Below are positions 22,564 to 30,992 of a DNA stretch of 64,000 nucleotides, piece by piece. The notes under the pieces were generated by a model. It did not search any database, had not been told where the DNA came from, and worked only from the letters and a program-made list of their open reading frames with translations. The number at the start of each line of letters is the position of its first letter. Position 1 is the stretch's first letter. The DNA lies in assembly GCA_964403795.1 (NCBI GenBank), contig CAYOHP010000004.1, forward strand, positions 1 through 64,000, read 5' to 3'. Both the position numbers and the translations under genes were made by a program. This DNA comes from CAYOHP01 sp964403795 [NCBI: uncultured bacterium] (GTDB lineage: Bacteria; Muiribacteriota; UBA6191; CAZXTJ01).

Positions 22564-24879
22564 TCAGTCGGCGCCGGCCCGGGCCTGGTCGAAGGCGAGC
22601 AGGCGGGGGGCGAACTTCATTTCCTCGATCCGGAGCGGCAGGGTCAGATCCGTGACGTTGCCGGCCCCGTCCTGGGCCCGCACCCGGAGCACCCGGAGGA
22701 AGGGCACGTCGAAGCCGTCGTCGCCGATCACGGCGCGGTCCGAGTAGCCGTAGGTGAGGTACTCGATGTGCTCGAGGCCCCGGTTGGGATCGCCGGGGTC
22801 GCCGGGAGCCTCGATCCACCAGCTGACGCCCGCCACCCGGGGCGAGTTCTCGAGTTCCCGACGGGAGCGACGGGGCAGGAAGGGGCGGGCCGGCTCCTCG
22901 CCGGGAGGCGGGACGCGGCCCCGCTCGGGATCCGCGTACAGGGGCTCGCCGGTGGCACCCGTACGTCCGCCCAGGAACACGTCCCGATCGCTCGCCTCGG
23001 AGGACTCGTGGACTTCGGCGTGGTTGTCCAGCGCCAGCACCTCGATCCGGGCCCGGGCCCCGGCCCAGAGCAGCAGGCGGGCCTCGGGGCGGCCCTGGCC
23101 GAGCTCCGGCGCCAGGTTCGCCTGCCAGGGAGCCGGGGAAAGGTCCAGGGAGGAGTCGGTGCCGTCGGGCTCCCGTCCTTGCATCCGGAGGCGGGCGGTC
23201 TTGGCGCCCGGACCCGCGATCCGGATCGAGGCGTCGTCGGGCTCGGGTCCCGGCAGGATCCCGGGGTCGACGTCCTCGGGCGACTCGTGGATCCTCGCCT
23301 CCTGGGCCGCCGAGCCGTCCTCGTTCATGACCCGGATCCGGACCGCCGGCGAGGTCCGGTCCTGGACCGAGAGGCGACCGACCACCGAGACGTTGCGGCC
23401 CGTCACGGCTCCCGCCGGGGGACGGACCGAGACCCGGAACCGCTGCACCGGAGCCACCGTATCGCTGGGATCCATGGTTTCGGTGGGAACCCGGAGCAGG
23501 GAGTCGGGGAGCCGGACGAAGAACCCGGACCACTCGTCGGCCTGGCGGGGACCGGGAGGCGGCCGCATGCCCGGTGGCGGGCCCATGCCGGGGGGAGGAC
23601 CCATCCCGGGGGGCGTGCCCCAGCTCTTGGGGAAGCCTTTGCCCGGAGGGTCCTGGGGGTCCGGGACCAGGATCCAGTTGGCGGCCTCCACCCGGAACAC
23701 GGAGTCGTCCTGGGGACGCTCCGGCCGGCCCATCGGCTCCCACTCCGCACCGTCGCGCTCGAGCAGGGCGAAGCGGGCCTCGAGATCGGGGGGAGGGGAG
23801 GGATCGCCGGCGGCCGCGATCCGGTCGGTCACCGGGAAGAAGAGCTCGACGTCCCGGGAGTCCTCGGGCACCACGAAGGGGAGCGCATAGGGGGCCTCGC
23901 CCCGGCTGCCCCCGATCGAGATCTGGACGGTGGCGGTCTGGTTCACTACGTCGGGATGCGGGGAGCGGTAGGTGAGGCAATAGGTCCGGCGGGCCCCGTC
24001 GACCACGTTGCCGAGCGCCTTCTCGATCGACTGGTCGACCCCGTTGACGAAGTAGCCGCCGGTCTTGCGGGCGATCCGCTTCATCGGCCACTCGAAGACC
24101 TCGCCGTACCCCATGGTCACGACGATCGCCCCGGAGCGCAGCGCCGCGCCCCGGATCCGCCGCATGTGCTGGAACGGGGGCTTGTCGCTGCCGGTCTCGG
24201 AGCCGTCCGCCACCAGCACCATGACCCGCACCGGAGCCGGTGCCCCGGGGGCCGCCGGGGTGGGGACCTGGAAGTCGGCCAGCCGCTCGGCCTCGTCGGC
24301 CACGTTCTTCCAGACCTCGGTCACGCCTTTGACCTCGGACTTCTCGGCCTGGCCGGCGAGCTCCTGGAGGTTCTCCGAGTAGCCGGTGGCGGGATAGCGG
24401 GTGGCGGCCTCGGCGATCACCTGGAGGGCACCTCGGCTCTTGCCCCCCGCACCCGATCCCTGGGCCAGGCGCCGGAAAGCGGCGGCGGTCCCTTTGCGCA
24501 TCTGGGGGAGGAAGGTCTCGACCCCCGCGTACACGTCGGCCACCACCGACATCACCACGTCGTTCTCGTGGCAGATCGATGCGGGGGTCACGCCCAGTGC
24601 CGGCCTGGGTCCCTGGCCCAGGGCCACGACCTCCTCGCTCACCGCCAGGGTCATCCCGGGCTCGAAGCTCGGGGCTTCGGGGTCCTTGGAGTAGACCTGG
24701 AACTCGACACCCACCTCGGGGAAGTTCGAAGCGTCGACCTCGTTGACCAGGATCCGGTAGGGACCGCGGCCCCACCAGCCTCCGGGAGCCTGGGCGGCGG
24801 CCGGTCCGGCGGCCAGGGCCAGGCTCAGGGTGGCGGGGAGCATCGCCCTGGTGACGGCTCGGATCGGGTCCTGGAGCAT
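22564..24879 (-). CDS. Secreted vWA-like (VWFA-related) protein
   Basis: The 771-residue product has a signal peptide (AMLPATLSLALAAGPAAAQA) and an N-terminal domain of the type called VWFA-related (YRILVNEVDASNFPEVGVEF, then DVVMSVVADVYAGVETFLPQM and VRVMVLVADGSETGSD). The DxSxS metal site of true von Willebrand A domains is not recognisable, so metal-dependent adhesion is doubtful. A Pro-rich linker near residue 430 repeats PPGMG three or four times. The C-terminal 300 residues look like beta-sandwich domains (PVQRFRVSVRPP, RVRAQDGAGNVTDLTLPLRI). It is probably periplasmic or surface-located. The next gene on the other strand starts about 400 bases away, across a palindrome-rich region. Confidence 0.82.
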   Translation of the reverse strand: MLQDPIRAVTRAMLPATLSLALAAGPAAAQAPGGWWGRGPYRILVNEVDASNFPEVGVEFQVYSKDPEAPSFEPGMTLAVSEEVVALGQGPRPALGVTPASICHENDVVMSVVADVYAGVETFLPQMRKGTAAAFRRLAQGSGAGGKSRGALQVIAEAATRYPATGYSENLQELAGQAEKSEVKGVTEVWKNVADEAERLADFQVPTPAAPGAPAPVRVMVLVADGSETGSDKPPFQHMRRIRGAALRSGAIVVTMGYGEVFEWPMKRIARKTGGYFVNGVDQSIEKALGNVVDGARRTYCLTYRSPHPDVVNQTATVQISIGGSRGEAPYALPFVVPEDSRDVELFFPVTDRIAAAGDPSPPPDLEARFALLERDGAEWEPMGRPERPQDDSVFRVEAANWILVPDPQDPPGKGFPKSWGTPPGMGPPPGMGPPPGMRPPPGPRQADEWSGFFVRLPDSLLRVPTETMDPSDTVAPVQRFRVSVRPPAGAVTGRNVSVVGRLSVQDRTSPAVRIRVMNEDGSAAQEARIHESPEDVDPGILPGPEPDDASIRIAGPGAKTARLRMQGREPDGTDSSLDLSPAPWQANLAPELGQGRPEARLLLWAGARARIEVLALDNHAEVHESSEASDRDVFLGGRTGATGEPLYADPERGRVPPPGEEPARPFLPRRSRRELENSPRVAGVSWWIEAPGDPGDPNRGLEHIEYLTYGYSDRAVIGDDGFDVPFLRVLRVRAQDGAGNVTDLTLPLRIEEMKFAPRLLAFDQARAGAD

Positions 24880-25284
24880 CGGTGGTATCCCCCCGGGTTC
24901 AGGGGCCGGAACGCAAGCCGCGGGCCAGATCGGTCCGGGTCTCGCCGGAATCGTCAGGAGCCTCTCTGGGTGCGGGTTTCAGCCGAGCGTGGACGGTCCT
25001 CCGGGGACCTCGTCTCGACCGTCTCAGCAAGGTCTCGGCTCTCACCCGGTGTCGGGTCCGACCCCCGGCGGGGTCTCCTCCCGGGTCGTCTGGTTGTCAC
25101 CGGGGCTATCCAGGGGACTGGATACCGGAGTGCCAGGCGGTCCGGGGAATCGGACCGGACCAGGCTTACGGGCAGGGTAGGGAACCGCTCCCGGAGCGGG
25201 TCGTGGTCGGGTAGGGCGGGACCGGTGCGGTCGGCACGGGCCTTGCTTTGTCAGGTCCGGCGGAAGGCGGCGAGGGCGCGCCCC
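24880..25284. other. Gene-free divergent region with three inverted repeats
   Basis: No convincing gene lies here. Perfect inverted repeats occur at 25107-25113/25118-25124 (TATCCAG/CTGGATA) and 25138-25144/25151-25157 (CGGTCCG/CGGACCG). A third, CCGCTCC/GGAGCGG, follows near 25190. They lie between two divergent genes, where operators for a dimeric regulator would be expected, but no regulator gene is adjacent. Confidence 0.5.
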
Positions 25285-26229
25285 ATGCCGTGTGGAAAGG
25301 GCCCCATCCTGATCCTCGGACTCTGCAAGCGGACGGTGCTGGGCCTGGCGGTCGCCGGCTCGGTCGCCGCTGCCGAGCCCGAGGTGGTCCTGAAGCTCCG
25401 CCAGCGGGCCGGCGAGCAGCGGGAGTACCGGCTGGTGACCGAGTCCTCGCCCCCCCGGATCACCGGCCTCGGAACCGTCCGCACCGAGCTCACCTACCAG
25501 GTGGCCACCGACGCCCGGGATCCCCGGCTGATGATGGTCTCGATCGACGGGACCTCGAGTCGGCCCGAGGTGGCCGTGCGTCCCACCCAGGCCACGGTGA
25601 GGATCGTGGGGGGAGCCTCCACCGGTACGCCCCTCTCCCTGCAGATCGACTCGGAGGCCCTCGAGGATCCGGTGAACGGGGCCTTCGTCCGCCAGATCGA
25701 GAGCCTGCTCCCGCCCATCCCGACCCGTCCCCTGGTGCCCGGCGACTCGTGGAGCGCCCCCACCCGGGCCCACCAGCCCAAGCTGCCGGTTCCCGGCGGG
25801 TTCACCATCCTCGATACGGTGACCACCTGGACCTACCGGGGCCGGGAGCCCGGGGCCGGCCCCGACCTCCACCGCATCGACTTCGAGGTCCGTCACGAGA
25901 GCGAGACCCGCCGGCTCCGGGTCGCCGGGCACGCCCTCTTCGACGCGGCCCGGTCCCGCCCGGTGCGGCTCACCGGCAGCGGCGTCTACCAGAGCTTCCA
26001 GACCGTACTCTTCACCGGCGCCTGGTTCGACACCCCGACCCGCTTCGAGCTCGTCGAGATCGGCACCGGAGTCGAGCCGGCGTTCCCGGGGGTGGGTGTC
26101 GCCTCCGAACGCACCTCCCCCGAGGAGGGAGCCGCCGGGATCGGCGAGGAACCCCTGGCGGCGCTCCCGGTCGACGGGGCGCCCGGCCGCCTCCTGCTGC
26201 TCCACGAGCTGGGGCTGCTCGGTCCCTAG
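25285..26229 (+). CDS. Secreted protein, DUF6263-like
   Basis: The 314-residue product has a signal peptide (LCKRTVLGLAVAGSVAAAEP). The mature part begins VVLKLRQRAGEQREYRL and continues with TELTYQVATDARDPRLMMVSI, PTRPLVPGDSW and a beta-rich body ending in an acidic, Ala-rich tail. The opening KLRQRAGEQ pattern and the PLVPGDSW segment recall the DUF6263 family of uncharacterised exported proteins; this is by memory of the pattern only. The start at 25285 has no strong ribosome binding site. The DUF1704-like gene follows on the same strand after a 51-base gap holding two hairpins. Confidence 0.78.
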   Translation: MPCGKGPILILGLCKRTVLGLAVAGSVAAAEPEVVLKLRQRAGEQREYRLVTESSPPRITGLGTVRTELTYQVATDARDPRLMMVSIDGTSSRPEVAVRPTQATVRIVGGASTGTPLSLQIDSEALEDPVNGAFVRQIESLLPPIPTRPLVPGDSWSAPTRAHQPKLPVPGGFTILDTVTTWTYRGREPGAGPDLHRIDFEVRHESETRRLRVAGHALFDAARSRPVRLTGSGVYQSFQTVLFTGAWFDTPTRFELVEIGTGVEPAFPGVGVASERTSPEEGAAGIGEEPLAALPVDGAPGRLLLLHELGLLGP

Positions 26230-26233
26230 GACC

Positions 26234-26273
26234 CTCCTCCGCCAGGAGATCCATGCCTCCCCTTGCCAGGGGA
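26234..26273 (+). promoter_or_regulatory. Two hairpins, the second covering a ribosome binding site
   Basis: CTCCT-CCGCC-AGGAG (26234-26248) is followed by TCCCCT-TGCC-AGGGGA (26258-26273). The right arm of the second contains AGGGGA, the best ribosome binding site for the ATG at 26281, so the stem could limit translation of the next gene or end part of the transcripts. Confidence 0.45.
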
Positions 26274-26280
26274 AGTGGGA

Positions 26281-27567
26281 ATGGTCGATGGTTCGGGCAG
26301 GAGGCGAACCTTGACCGGTGGCGGCGACGAGAGGATCCGGGAGGCGGACCGGGCGCTGGCCAAGGTCGCGGGTGGGATCCGGGTGCTCTCCAGCCTGGTC
26401 TGGCCCAAGGCCGCAGAGACGGAATTCCTCGCCGCCTGGCGGGCCAAGCGCCCGGCGCTGCCCCGGGTCGAGTATCCCCGCGTGGACCTGGGCGAGACCC
26501 CGGCCGCGCTCGCGACCCTGCTCGGGGGCATCGACCGGGGCCATCCCCTCGGCCCCTTCCTGGCGCGCACCGCCGAGAGCTGGCTGCATGCCTGCAAGTT
26601 GATCGCGGCCCGGGGAACCCCGGCCTTCCTCGACGCCAGCCTCGAACTCTACGGTCGTCCCGGTTCGCTGATCCCCGGCTCGGACCACTCGGGGGTGGCG
26701 GCGGCCAAGTTCTTCGTGGCCGAGGCCGACCACTTCGACGCCAACTACGACCTCGACACCGAGGGCACCCACATCGGCGCCGAGGAGCTGGCTGCTCGGA
26801 TCGTCCCCCGGATCCGGGAGCTCCTGCCGGGCGAGAACGTCGAAGTGGTGGTCGACGACGAGCTGGTGGCCAAGGCGGCAGCTTCCGGGACCCGCTTCCG
26901 GATCCGGCGCGGTGCCACCTTCTCGGAGTACGAGGTCGACCAGCTCTTCCAGCACGAGATCCTCACCCACTCGCTCACGGCCCTGAACGGCAAGGCCCAG
27001 CCGATGCTCTCGGCGCTCGGCTCCGGGGCGCCCCGCACCACCGCCACCCAGGAGGGCCTCGCCACCTTCGCCGAACTGATCACGGGCTCCATGGACCTGG
27101 CCCGCATGAAGCGGATCGCGCTCCGGGTGCTGGCGGTGGAAAGGGCTCTCGCCGGGGCCGACTTCGTCGAGGTCTTCCGCTTCTTCGTGGAGAACGGCCA
27201 GACCGAGGGCGAGAGCTTCCGCAGCACGGTGCGGGTGTTCCGGGGAGGCTCGGTGGAGGGACGGGTGGTCTTCACCAAGGACGCCGTCTACCTGGACGGC
27301 CTGCTCGAGGTCTACGCCTTCTTCCACTGGTGCATGCGCCACCGGCGTCTCGACCTGGGCGAACTCCTGTTCGCAGGTCGCCTCTCGATTCCCGACGTGC
27401 TCGAGATCCAGCCCCTGGTGGCGGCCGGCACGCTCACCAAGCCTCGCTACCTGCCGCCCTGGTTCGCCCGGATCCACAGCCTGGCCGGGATCCTGGCCTT
27501 CTCGATCTTCGCCCGGGCGATCCACCTCGACCGGCTACGCTTCGAGCCGGACAAGGGGCTCTCGTAA
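26281..27567 (+). CDS. DUF1704 / QEGLA-motif putative metallopeptidase
   Basis: The 428-residue protein has the signature of the flavohemoglobin-expression-modulating QEGLA family (DUF1704), now linked to MATCAP-type tyrosine metallopeptidases. HEILTH at residues 225-230 is a zincin-like metal site, and TATQEGLATFAELI (QEGLA at 257-261) gives the third ligand Glu. GTHIGAEELA and VVVDDELVAKAAASGTRF precede them as usual in the family. No signal peptide is seen. The frame also allows a TTG start at 26263; ATG at 26281 is preferred for its nearby AGGGGA. A 61-residue membrane protein gene follows after 10 bases and is likely cotranscribed. Confidence 0.88.
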   Translation: MVDGSGRRRTLTGGGDERIREADRALAKVAGGIRVLSSLVWPKAAETEFLAAWRAKRPALPRVEYPRVDLGETPAALATLLGGIDRGHPLGPFLARTAESWLHACKLIAARGTPAFLDASLELYGRPGSLIPGSDHSGVAAAKFFVAEADHFDANYDLDTEGTHIGAEELAARIVPRIRELLPGENVEVVVDDELVAKAAASGTRFRIRRGATFSEYEVDQLFQHEILTHSLTALNGKAQPMLSALGSGAPRTTATQEGLATFAELITGSMDLARMKRIALRVLAVERALAGADFVEVFRFFVENGQTEGESFRSTVRVFRGGSVEGRVVFTKDAVYLDGLLEVYAFFHWCMRHRRLDLGELLFAGRLSIPDVLEIQPLVAAGTLTKPRYLPPWFARIHSLAGILAFSIFARAIHLDRLRFEPDKGLS

Positions 27568-27577
27568 GGGGGAACGG

Positions 27578-27763
27578 ATGGGCTGGATCGACGTGGCGAT
27601 CCCGGGGGGGATCGGTCTGATGCTGGTGCTCAAGCCCGAGGCGTTCACCAAGGCCGAGGGGGAGGAAGGCGTGGCGGCGCGCTCCAAGCTCCGGAAGATC
27701 GGCTTCGGGCTCCTCGGGGTGGCGGCGCTCTACATCGTGGCGAAGGTGCTCGAGGGGCGCTGA
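27578..27763 (+). CDS. 61-residue membrane protein
   Basis: A very small protein with a hydrophobic N-terminal half (WIDVAIPGGIGLMLVL) and a second segment (KIGFGLLGVAALYIVAKVL), separated by a charged loop. The ATG follows GGGGGAACGG, and the gene begins 10 bases after the DUF1704 gene, so it is probably in the same operon. Function unknown; a membrane partner or regulator of the upstream protein is one possibility. Confidence 0.75.
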   Translation: MGWIDVAIPGGIGLMLVLKPEAFTKAEGEEGVAARSKLRKIGFGLLGVAALYIVAKVLEGR

Positions 27764-27821
27764 GAGTGAGCCCACCCGACCCGAGCCGACCGGGCCGGCG
27801 GGTCACCGAGCCACCGGGCGG

Positions 27822-29612
27822 TCAGCGGGTCAGTCCCGCGAGCTGTTGGACCGCGGCGATCGCCCGCGGGTCGGAGGGAGCGTCGAGTTCGGGCCAGCCG
27901 GCCAGGAACTCGGCCAGGGAGCGGGGCGGACTCGCCCCCAGGCGGGTCTCCCAGCGGTCCTCCGGGATCGAAGAGGCGGCGTCCCGGCGAGGGAGATCCG
28001 GCATCCAGCGGACCTCGGACAGCGCGGCGGGATCGAGGCCGGGCGGGAGCGTCGGCTTGCTCTCCTTCGACTTCGACGCGGCCTCGGCGGCCGCGACCAC
28101 CAACCTGGCCGGCATGACCCGCTCCAGCCGGGCCGGGAGTCCTGCCCACTCGGAGCGCGCTTCCCAGGGCGCCAGCAGCTCGAGGATCCGGGTCCGCATG
28201 GCGGCGAAGTCGGTCCAGGGATTCCACTCGAAGCGGGGGCGACTCCCCTCCGGCCGAGGTGAGACGCGTTCCGGGAAGAAGGCGGGGACCAGGGCCTGGG
28301 GGTCCTCGTAGAGGGCTCGTGCCAGAACCATGGCGGCTCCCGGACTCCCTGGATGGGCCTTGGCGATCGCCAGCATCTCCTGGAACTCTCGTCCCCACTT
28401 CATGGACCAGAAGTGCCGACGTCGTCCTGACCAGGTGTCGAGGGCGGTCCGGAAACGCTCCAGCGCGGGTGCTGCGGGCTCCCAGCCCTCGGCGGGTCCG
28501 GTCCGGCGCAGGGCCGAGTAGCGCAGGATGTCGCCCTGGGTGGTGGACTCCAGCCTGCCGCTGATGCTGTCCGCGAGGAGCTCGGGGAACCAGGACCCGA
28601 GCCGGTCGGCCTCCACCCGCTCGAGCCCGGCCCGGGCGCCTTCGAACTCCCCGAGATCGAAGCGGGCCTGGGCCGCGAACAGCTCGCTGGTCCTCTCCCC
28701 CGGGAAGAAGGAGAGGATCCGGTCGCAGGCGGCCAGCATGTCGCGCCCGCCGGCCTCACTCTCCAGCATGGTGGCGAGCCGGGGGATGATCCCGAAACCC
28801 AGGTGGTATCCGAGGTGCAGGATGTGGGACAGCGCCCCGAGGGCGGCTAGGCCGATGGCGGTCGGCACCAGGAGCCGGGGACCGAGGAGCGCGAACTCCC
28901 GTCGGAGGTCGGCGCGGGCGGTGTGGGTGGTCGGAGCGGGCTGCCCATCCCCTGGAAGGGGAAGCTCCTCCGGGGACGAGCGGAGGGTCCAGAGGGCGGT
29001 CGCGGCCCACAGCAGGACCAGCAGCGAGCCGGAGCAGATCCAGACCGGCCGCGCCAGCAGGGCGGCCGACCCGGCAGGGAACAGGGCGTGGAGCGCGTAG
29101 GGCGTGAGCACCGAGACCGCCAGGGAGAGGCACAGGAGCATCCGGTCGCCAGGGAGCATCCAGGCCAGAACCAGTCCCGCGAGCGGCACCCCCAGGAATC
29201 CCCCGACCAGATACCGGCCGACCGACAGCGTGCCGGTGGAGGCCATCGAGGCGATGCCCACAATGTGGACCAGGGCGAGGAACAGGAGCAGGAAGATCGA
29301 GATCCCGACCATGAGCCGGGGAGGCTCGTCCGGGGTCGGGACGTCCCCTGGGCTGCCCCACCCACGCACCAGGAAGGCGCGCAGCGCGGCGTAGCCGGCA
29401 AAGAGTAGGACGACGACCAACACGACCACGGCCAGGGTGGCATGGGCGAAGTCCTCGGGCAGCCCGTCGGCGTAGGGGGTGACGCGGTCGAAGAGGGTAC
29501 GGACCGCGCCGTAGCCGACCACCCCCGCCACCGAGACCGAGACGATCGCTGCCACCGGTTCGATCCAGGGGGTCGGTGGCCGCCTTCCCCCGCCGCAGCA
29601 TGCCTCGCCCAT
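27822..29612 (-). CDS. Polytopic membrane protein with large soluble C-terminal part
   Basis: I do not recognise this 596-residue protein. The first 285 residues hold about seven hydrophobic segments (AAIVSVSVAGVVGYGAV, LAVVVLVVVLLFAGYAAL, ISIFLLLFLALVHIVGIASM, YLVGGFLGVPLAGLVLAW and others). The C-terminal 300 residues are soluble, partly TPR-like in feel (ILSFFPGERTSELFAAQARFDLGEFEGARAGLERVE), and Trp-rich toward the end. Cys-Cys near the N-terminus (GEACCGGG) is notable. ATG at 29612 follows GGGAGGT. It lies just downstream of the dCTP deaminase gene on the same strand. Confidence 0.82.
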   Translation of the reverse strand: MGEACCGGGRRPPTPWIEPVAAIVSVSVAGVVGYGAVRTLFDRVTPYADGLPEDFAHATLAVVVLVVVLLFAGYAALRAFLVRGWGSPGDVPTPDEPPRLMVGISIFLLLFLALVHIVGIASMASTGTLSVGRYLVGGFLGVPLAGLVLAWMLPGDRMLLCLSLAVSVLTPYALHALFPAGSAALLARPVWICSGSLLVLLWAATALWTLRSSPEELPLPGDGQPAPTTHTARADLRREFALLGPRLLVPTAIGLAALGALSHILHLGYHLGFGIIPRLATMLESEAGGRDMLAACDRILSFFPGERTSELFAAQARFDLGEFEGARAGLERVEADRLGSWFPELLADSISGRLESTTQGDILRYSALRRTGPAEGWEPAAPALERFRTALDTWSGRRRHFWSMKWGREFQEMLAIAKAHPGSPGAAMVLARALYEDPQALVPAFFPERVSPRPEGSRPRFEWNPWTDFAAMRTRILELLAPWEARSEWAGLPARLERVMPARLVVAAAEAASKSKESKPTLPPGLDPAALSEVRWMPDLPRRDAASSIPEDRWETRLGASPPRSLAEFLAGWPELDAPSDPRAIAAVQQLAGLTR

Positions 29613-29629
29613 CGCAGACCTCCCAGGGA

Positions 29630-30751
29630 CTAGCCCGCAGGCTTGAAGTGCCGGCTCGGGGTCAGCCCCTGGGCCTGGTAGGCGCTGCCGAGTCCGGCTT
29701 CGCCGTAGACCACGTCGGGGTTCCCGGCCATGCGCTCGAACTGGAGCTTGCAGAGGACCTGGCCGTCCTCGATCACGAAGGGCGCGTCATGGGCCCGGAC
29801 CTCCATGACCGCCACCGTGCCCTTGAGCGATCCGCTCGCCCCGGCGCCGAAGCCGGGATCGAAGAAGCCGGCGTAGTGGCTGCGCAGCTCGCCGGCGCCG
29901 GGCTCGTAGGCCACCATCTCGGCGGCGTGGGAGCCGGGGATCCGCACCCGCTCGCGCGAGCGCAGCAGGTAGAAGTCCTCGGGGGCGAGCAGCAGCCGGC
30001 CCCGGGAGTCGGTCGTCACCGGCTCCCAGAAATCGTCGATGTCGTAGTGGGCCCGGCGGGTCACGTCGAGCACCGGGGCGTGGGAGCGGGCCCGGTACCC
30101 GACGTGGCGGGTGCCCGCGAAGCCTTCCAGCGACACGGTGAGGAAGAGACCGTTCTGGACCGGGAGGCGATCGGCGGCCACCGACTCCTCGCCCTCGAAG
30201 AGCACCGGGTCGCGGCCGTGGAGCTCGCCCACCTCGGCGTCGGAGAGCACCGAGGCGTCGCGCATGAGCCGCAGCTGTCCGAGCGAGGTGCCGGTCCGGG
30301 CCCGGATCGTGAAGGAGCGGGAGAAGACCTCGGCGTAGAGCGGTCCGTGGTAGCCCGCCGGCACCTCGTCGAAGCGGGGGCTCCGGTCGACCAGCAGCCG
30401 GGTGAACACGTCGATCCGCCCGGTCGAGGAACGCGGGTTGCCGCGGCCCCGGAGCCCGGGCGGCAAGGCCGCGGTCTCCAGCAGCGGGATCACGTAGACC
30501 GCGCCCTTCTCGAGGACCGCGCCTTCCCGCAGGTCGACCGGATACATCCCGTACTCCTCGAGGCGGGTGGCCACCGGCTCGCGGTTGGGCAGGAAGCTGC
30601 AACGCACTCTCCATGCGACCTCGCCGAGCCGCAGGTCGAGGCTCGAGGGCTGGAGCTGGCGGTCCTCGACGGGCGAGCTCGCCCCCAGGGCTCCCGAGGC
30701 GAGCAGAGCACGGAGGTCCTGGCGGGGCAGGATGCCGGGGGACGGGTGCAA
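29630..30751 (-). CDS. dcd: dCTP deaminase, two-domain form
   Basis: dCTP deaminase makes dUTP from dCTP in thymidylate supply. The 373-residue product is about twice the length of E. coli Dcd and matches the two-domain type known from alphaproteobacteria: QPSSLDLRLGEVAWRV in the first half and a second trimeric dUTPase-like domain with EPGAGELRSHYAGFFDPGFG near residue 310. RGNPRSSTGRIDVFTRL in the first half and QVLCKLQFERM near the end are also typical. The start is TTG at 30751, supported by GAAGGAGG nine bases upstream. A TACGCT hexamer on this strand (plus-strand 30802-30807) may be its -10, back to back with the tRNA promoter. Confidence 0.88.
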   Translation of the reverse strand: MHPSPGILPRQDLRALLASGALGASSPVEDRQLQPSSLDLRLGEVAWRVRCSFLPNREPVATRLEEYGMYPVDLREGAVLEKGAVYVIPLLETAALPPGLRGRGNPRSSTGRIDVFTRLLVDRSPRFDEVPAGYHGPLYAEVFSRSFTIRARTGTSLGQLRLMRDASVLSDAEVGELHGRDPVLFEGEESVAADRLPVQNGLFLTVSLEGFAGTRHVGYRARSHAPVLDVTRRAHYDIDDFWEPVTTDSRGRLLLAPEDFYLLRSRERVRIPGSHAAEMVAYEPGAGELRSHYAGFFDPGFGAGASGSLKGTVAVMEVRAHDAPFVIEDGQVLCKLQFERMAGNPDVVYGEAGLGSAYQAQGLTPSRHFKPAG

Positions 30752-30817
30752 CGTCGGACGCCTCCTTCACCCGCCCGGGACGGCCCGGAGCGAGCCCGGG
30801 GAGCGTACCGCGGGTGG

Positions 30818-30823
30818 TAGGCT
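30818..30823 (+). promoter_or_regulatory. -10-like hexamer upstream of tRNA-Leu
   Basis: TAGGCT ends nine bases before the first base of the tRNA. No clear -35 is visible. Another TACGCT hexamer on the opposite strand, 10 bases away, faces the dCTP deaminase gene. Confidence 0.45.
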
Positions 30824-30832
30824 TGGGGGCGC

Positions 30833-30913
30833 GCCACGGTGGTGGAACGGTAGACATACCGGGCTTAAAACCTGGAGCCGACAGGCGTGTGGGTTCGAGT
30901 CCCACCCGTGGCA
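30833..30913 (+). tRNA. tRNA-Leu (anticodon UAA)
   Basis: A complete cloverleaf: acceptor GCCACGG/CCGTGGC with discriminator A, anticodon stem CCGGG/CCTGG around loop CTTAAAA (anticodon TAA), a variable arm, and T-arm GTGGG-TTCGAGT-CCCAC. The 81-base length with a variable arm fits leucine. The 3' CCA is not encoded, since TCC follows the discriminator, so a CCA-adding enzyme must supply it. Confidence 0.95.
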
Positions 30914-30992
30914 TCCGGGCCTCGTCGGGGTCCCGGGCCGGGGGAGGCACCGCCCGGCGAGCGACCGGACCGACAGCCCTCGGGGAGGACCT

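Noticed and set aside
22768-25284. Plus-strand open frame antisense to the vWA gene
   Set aside because: His/Gly/Pro-rich noise; only its last part, from 25285, is the DUF6263-like gene.
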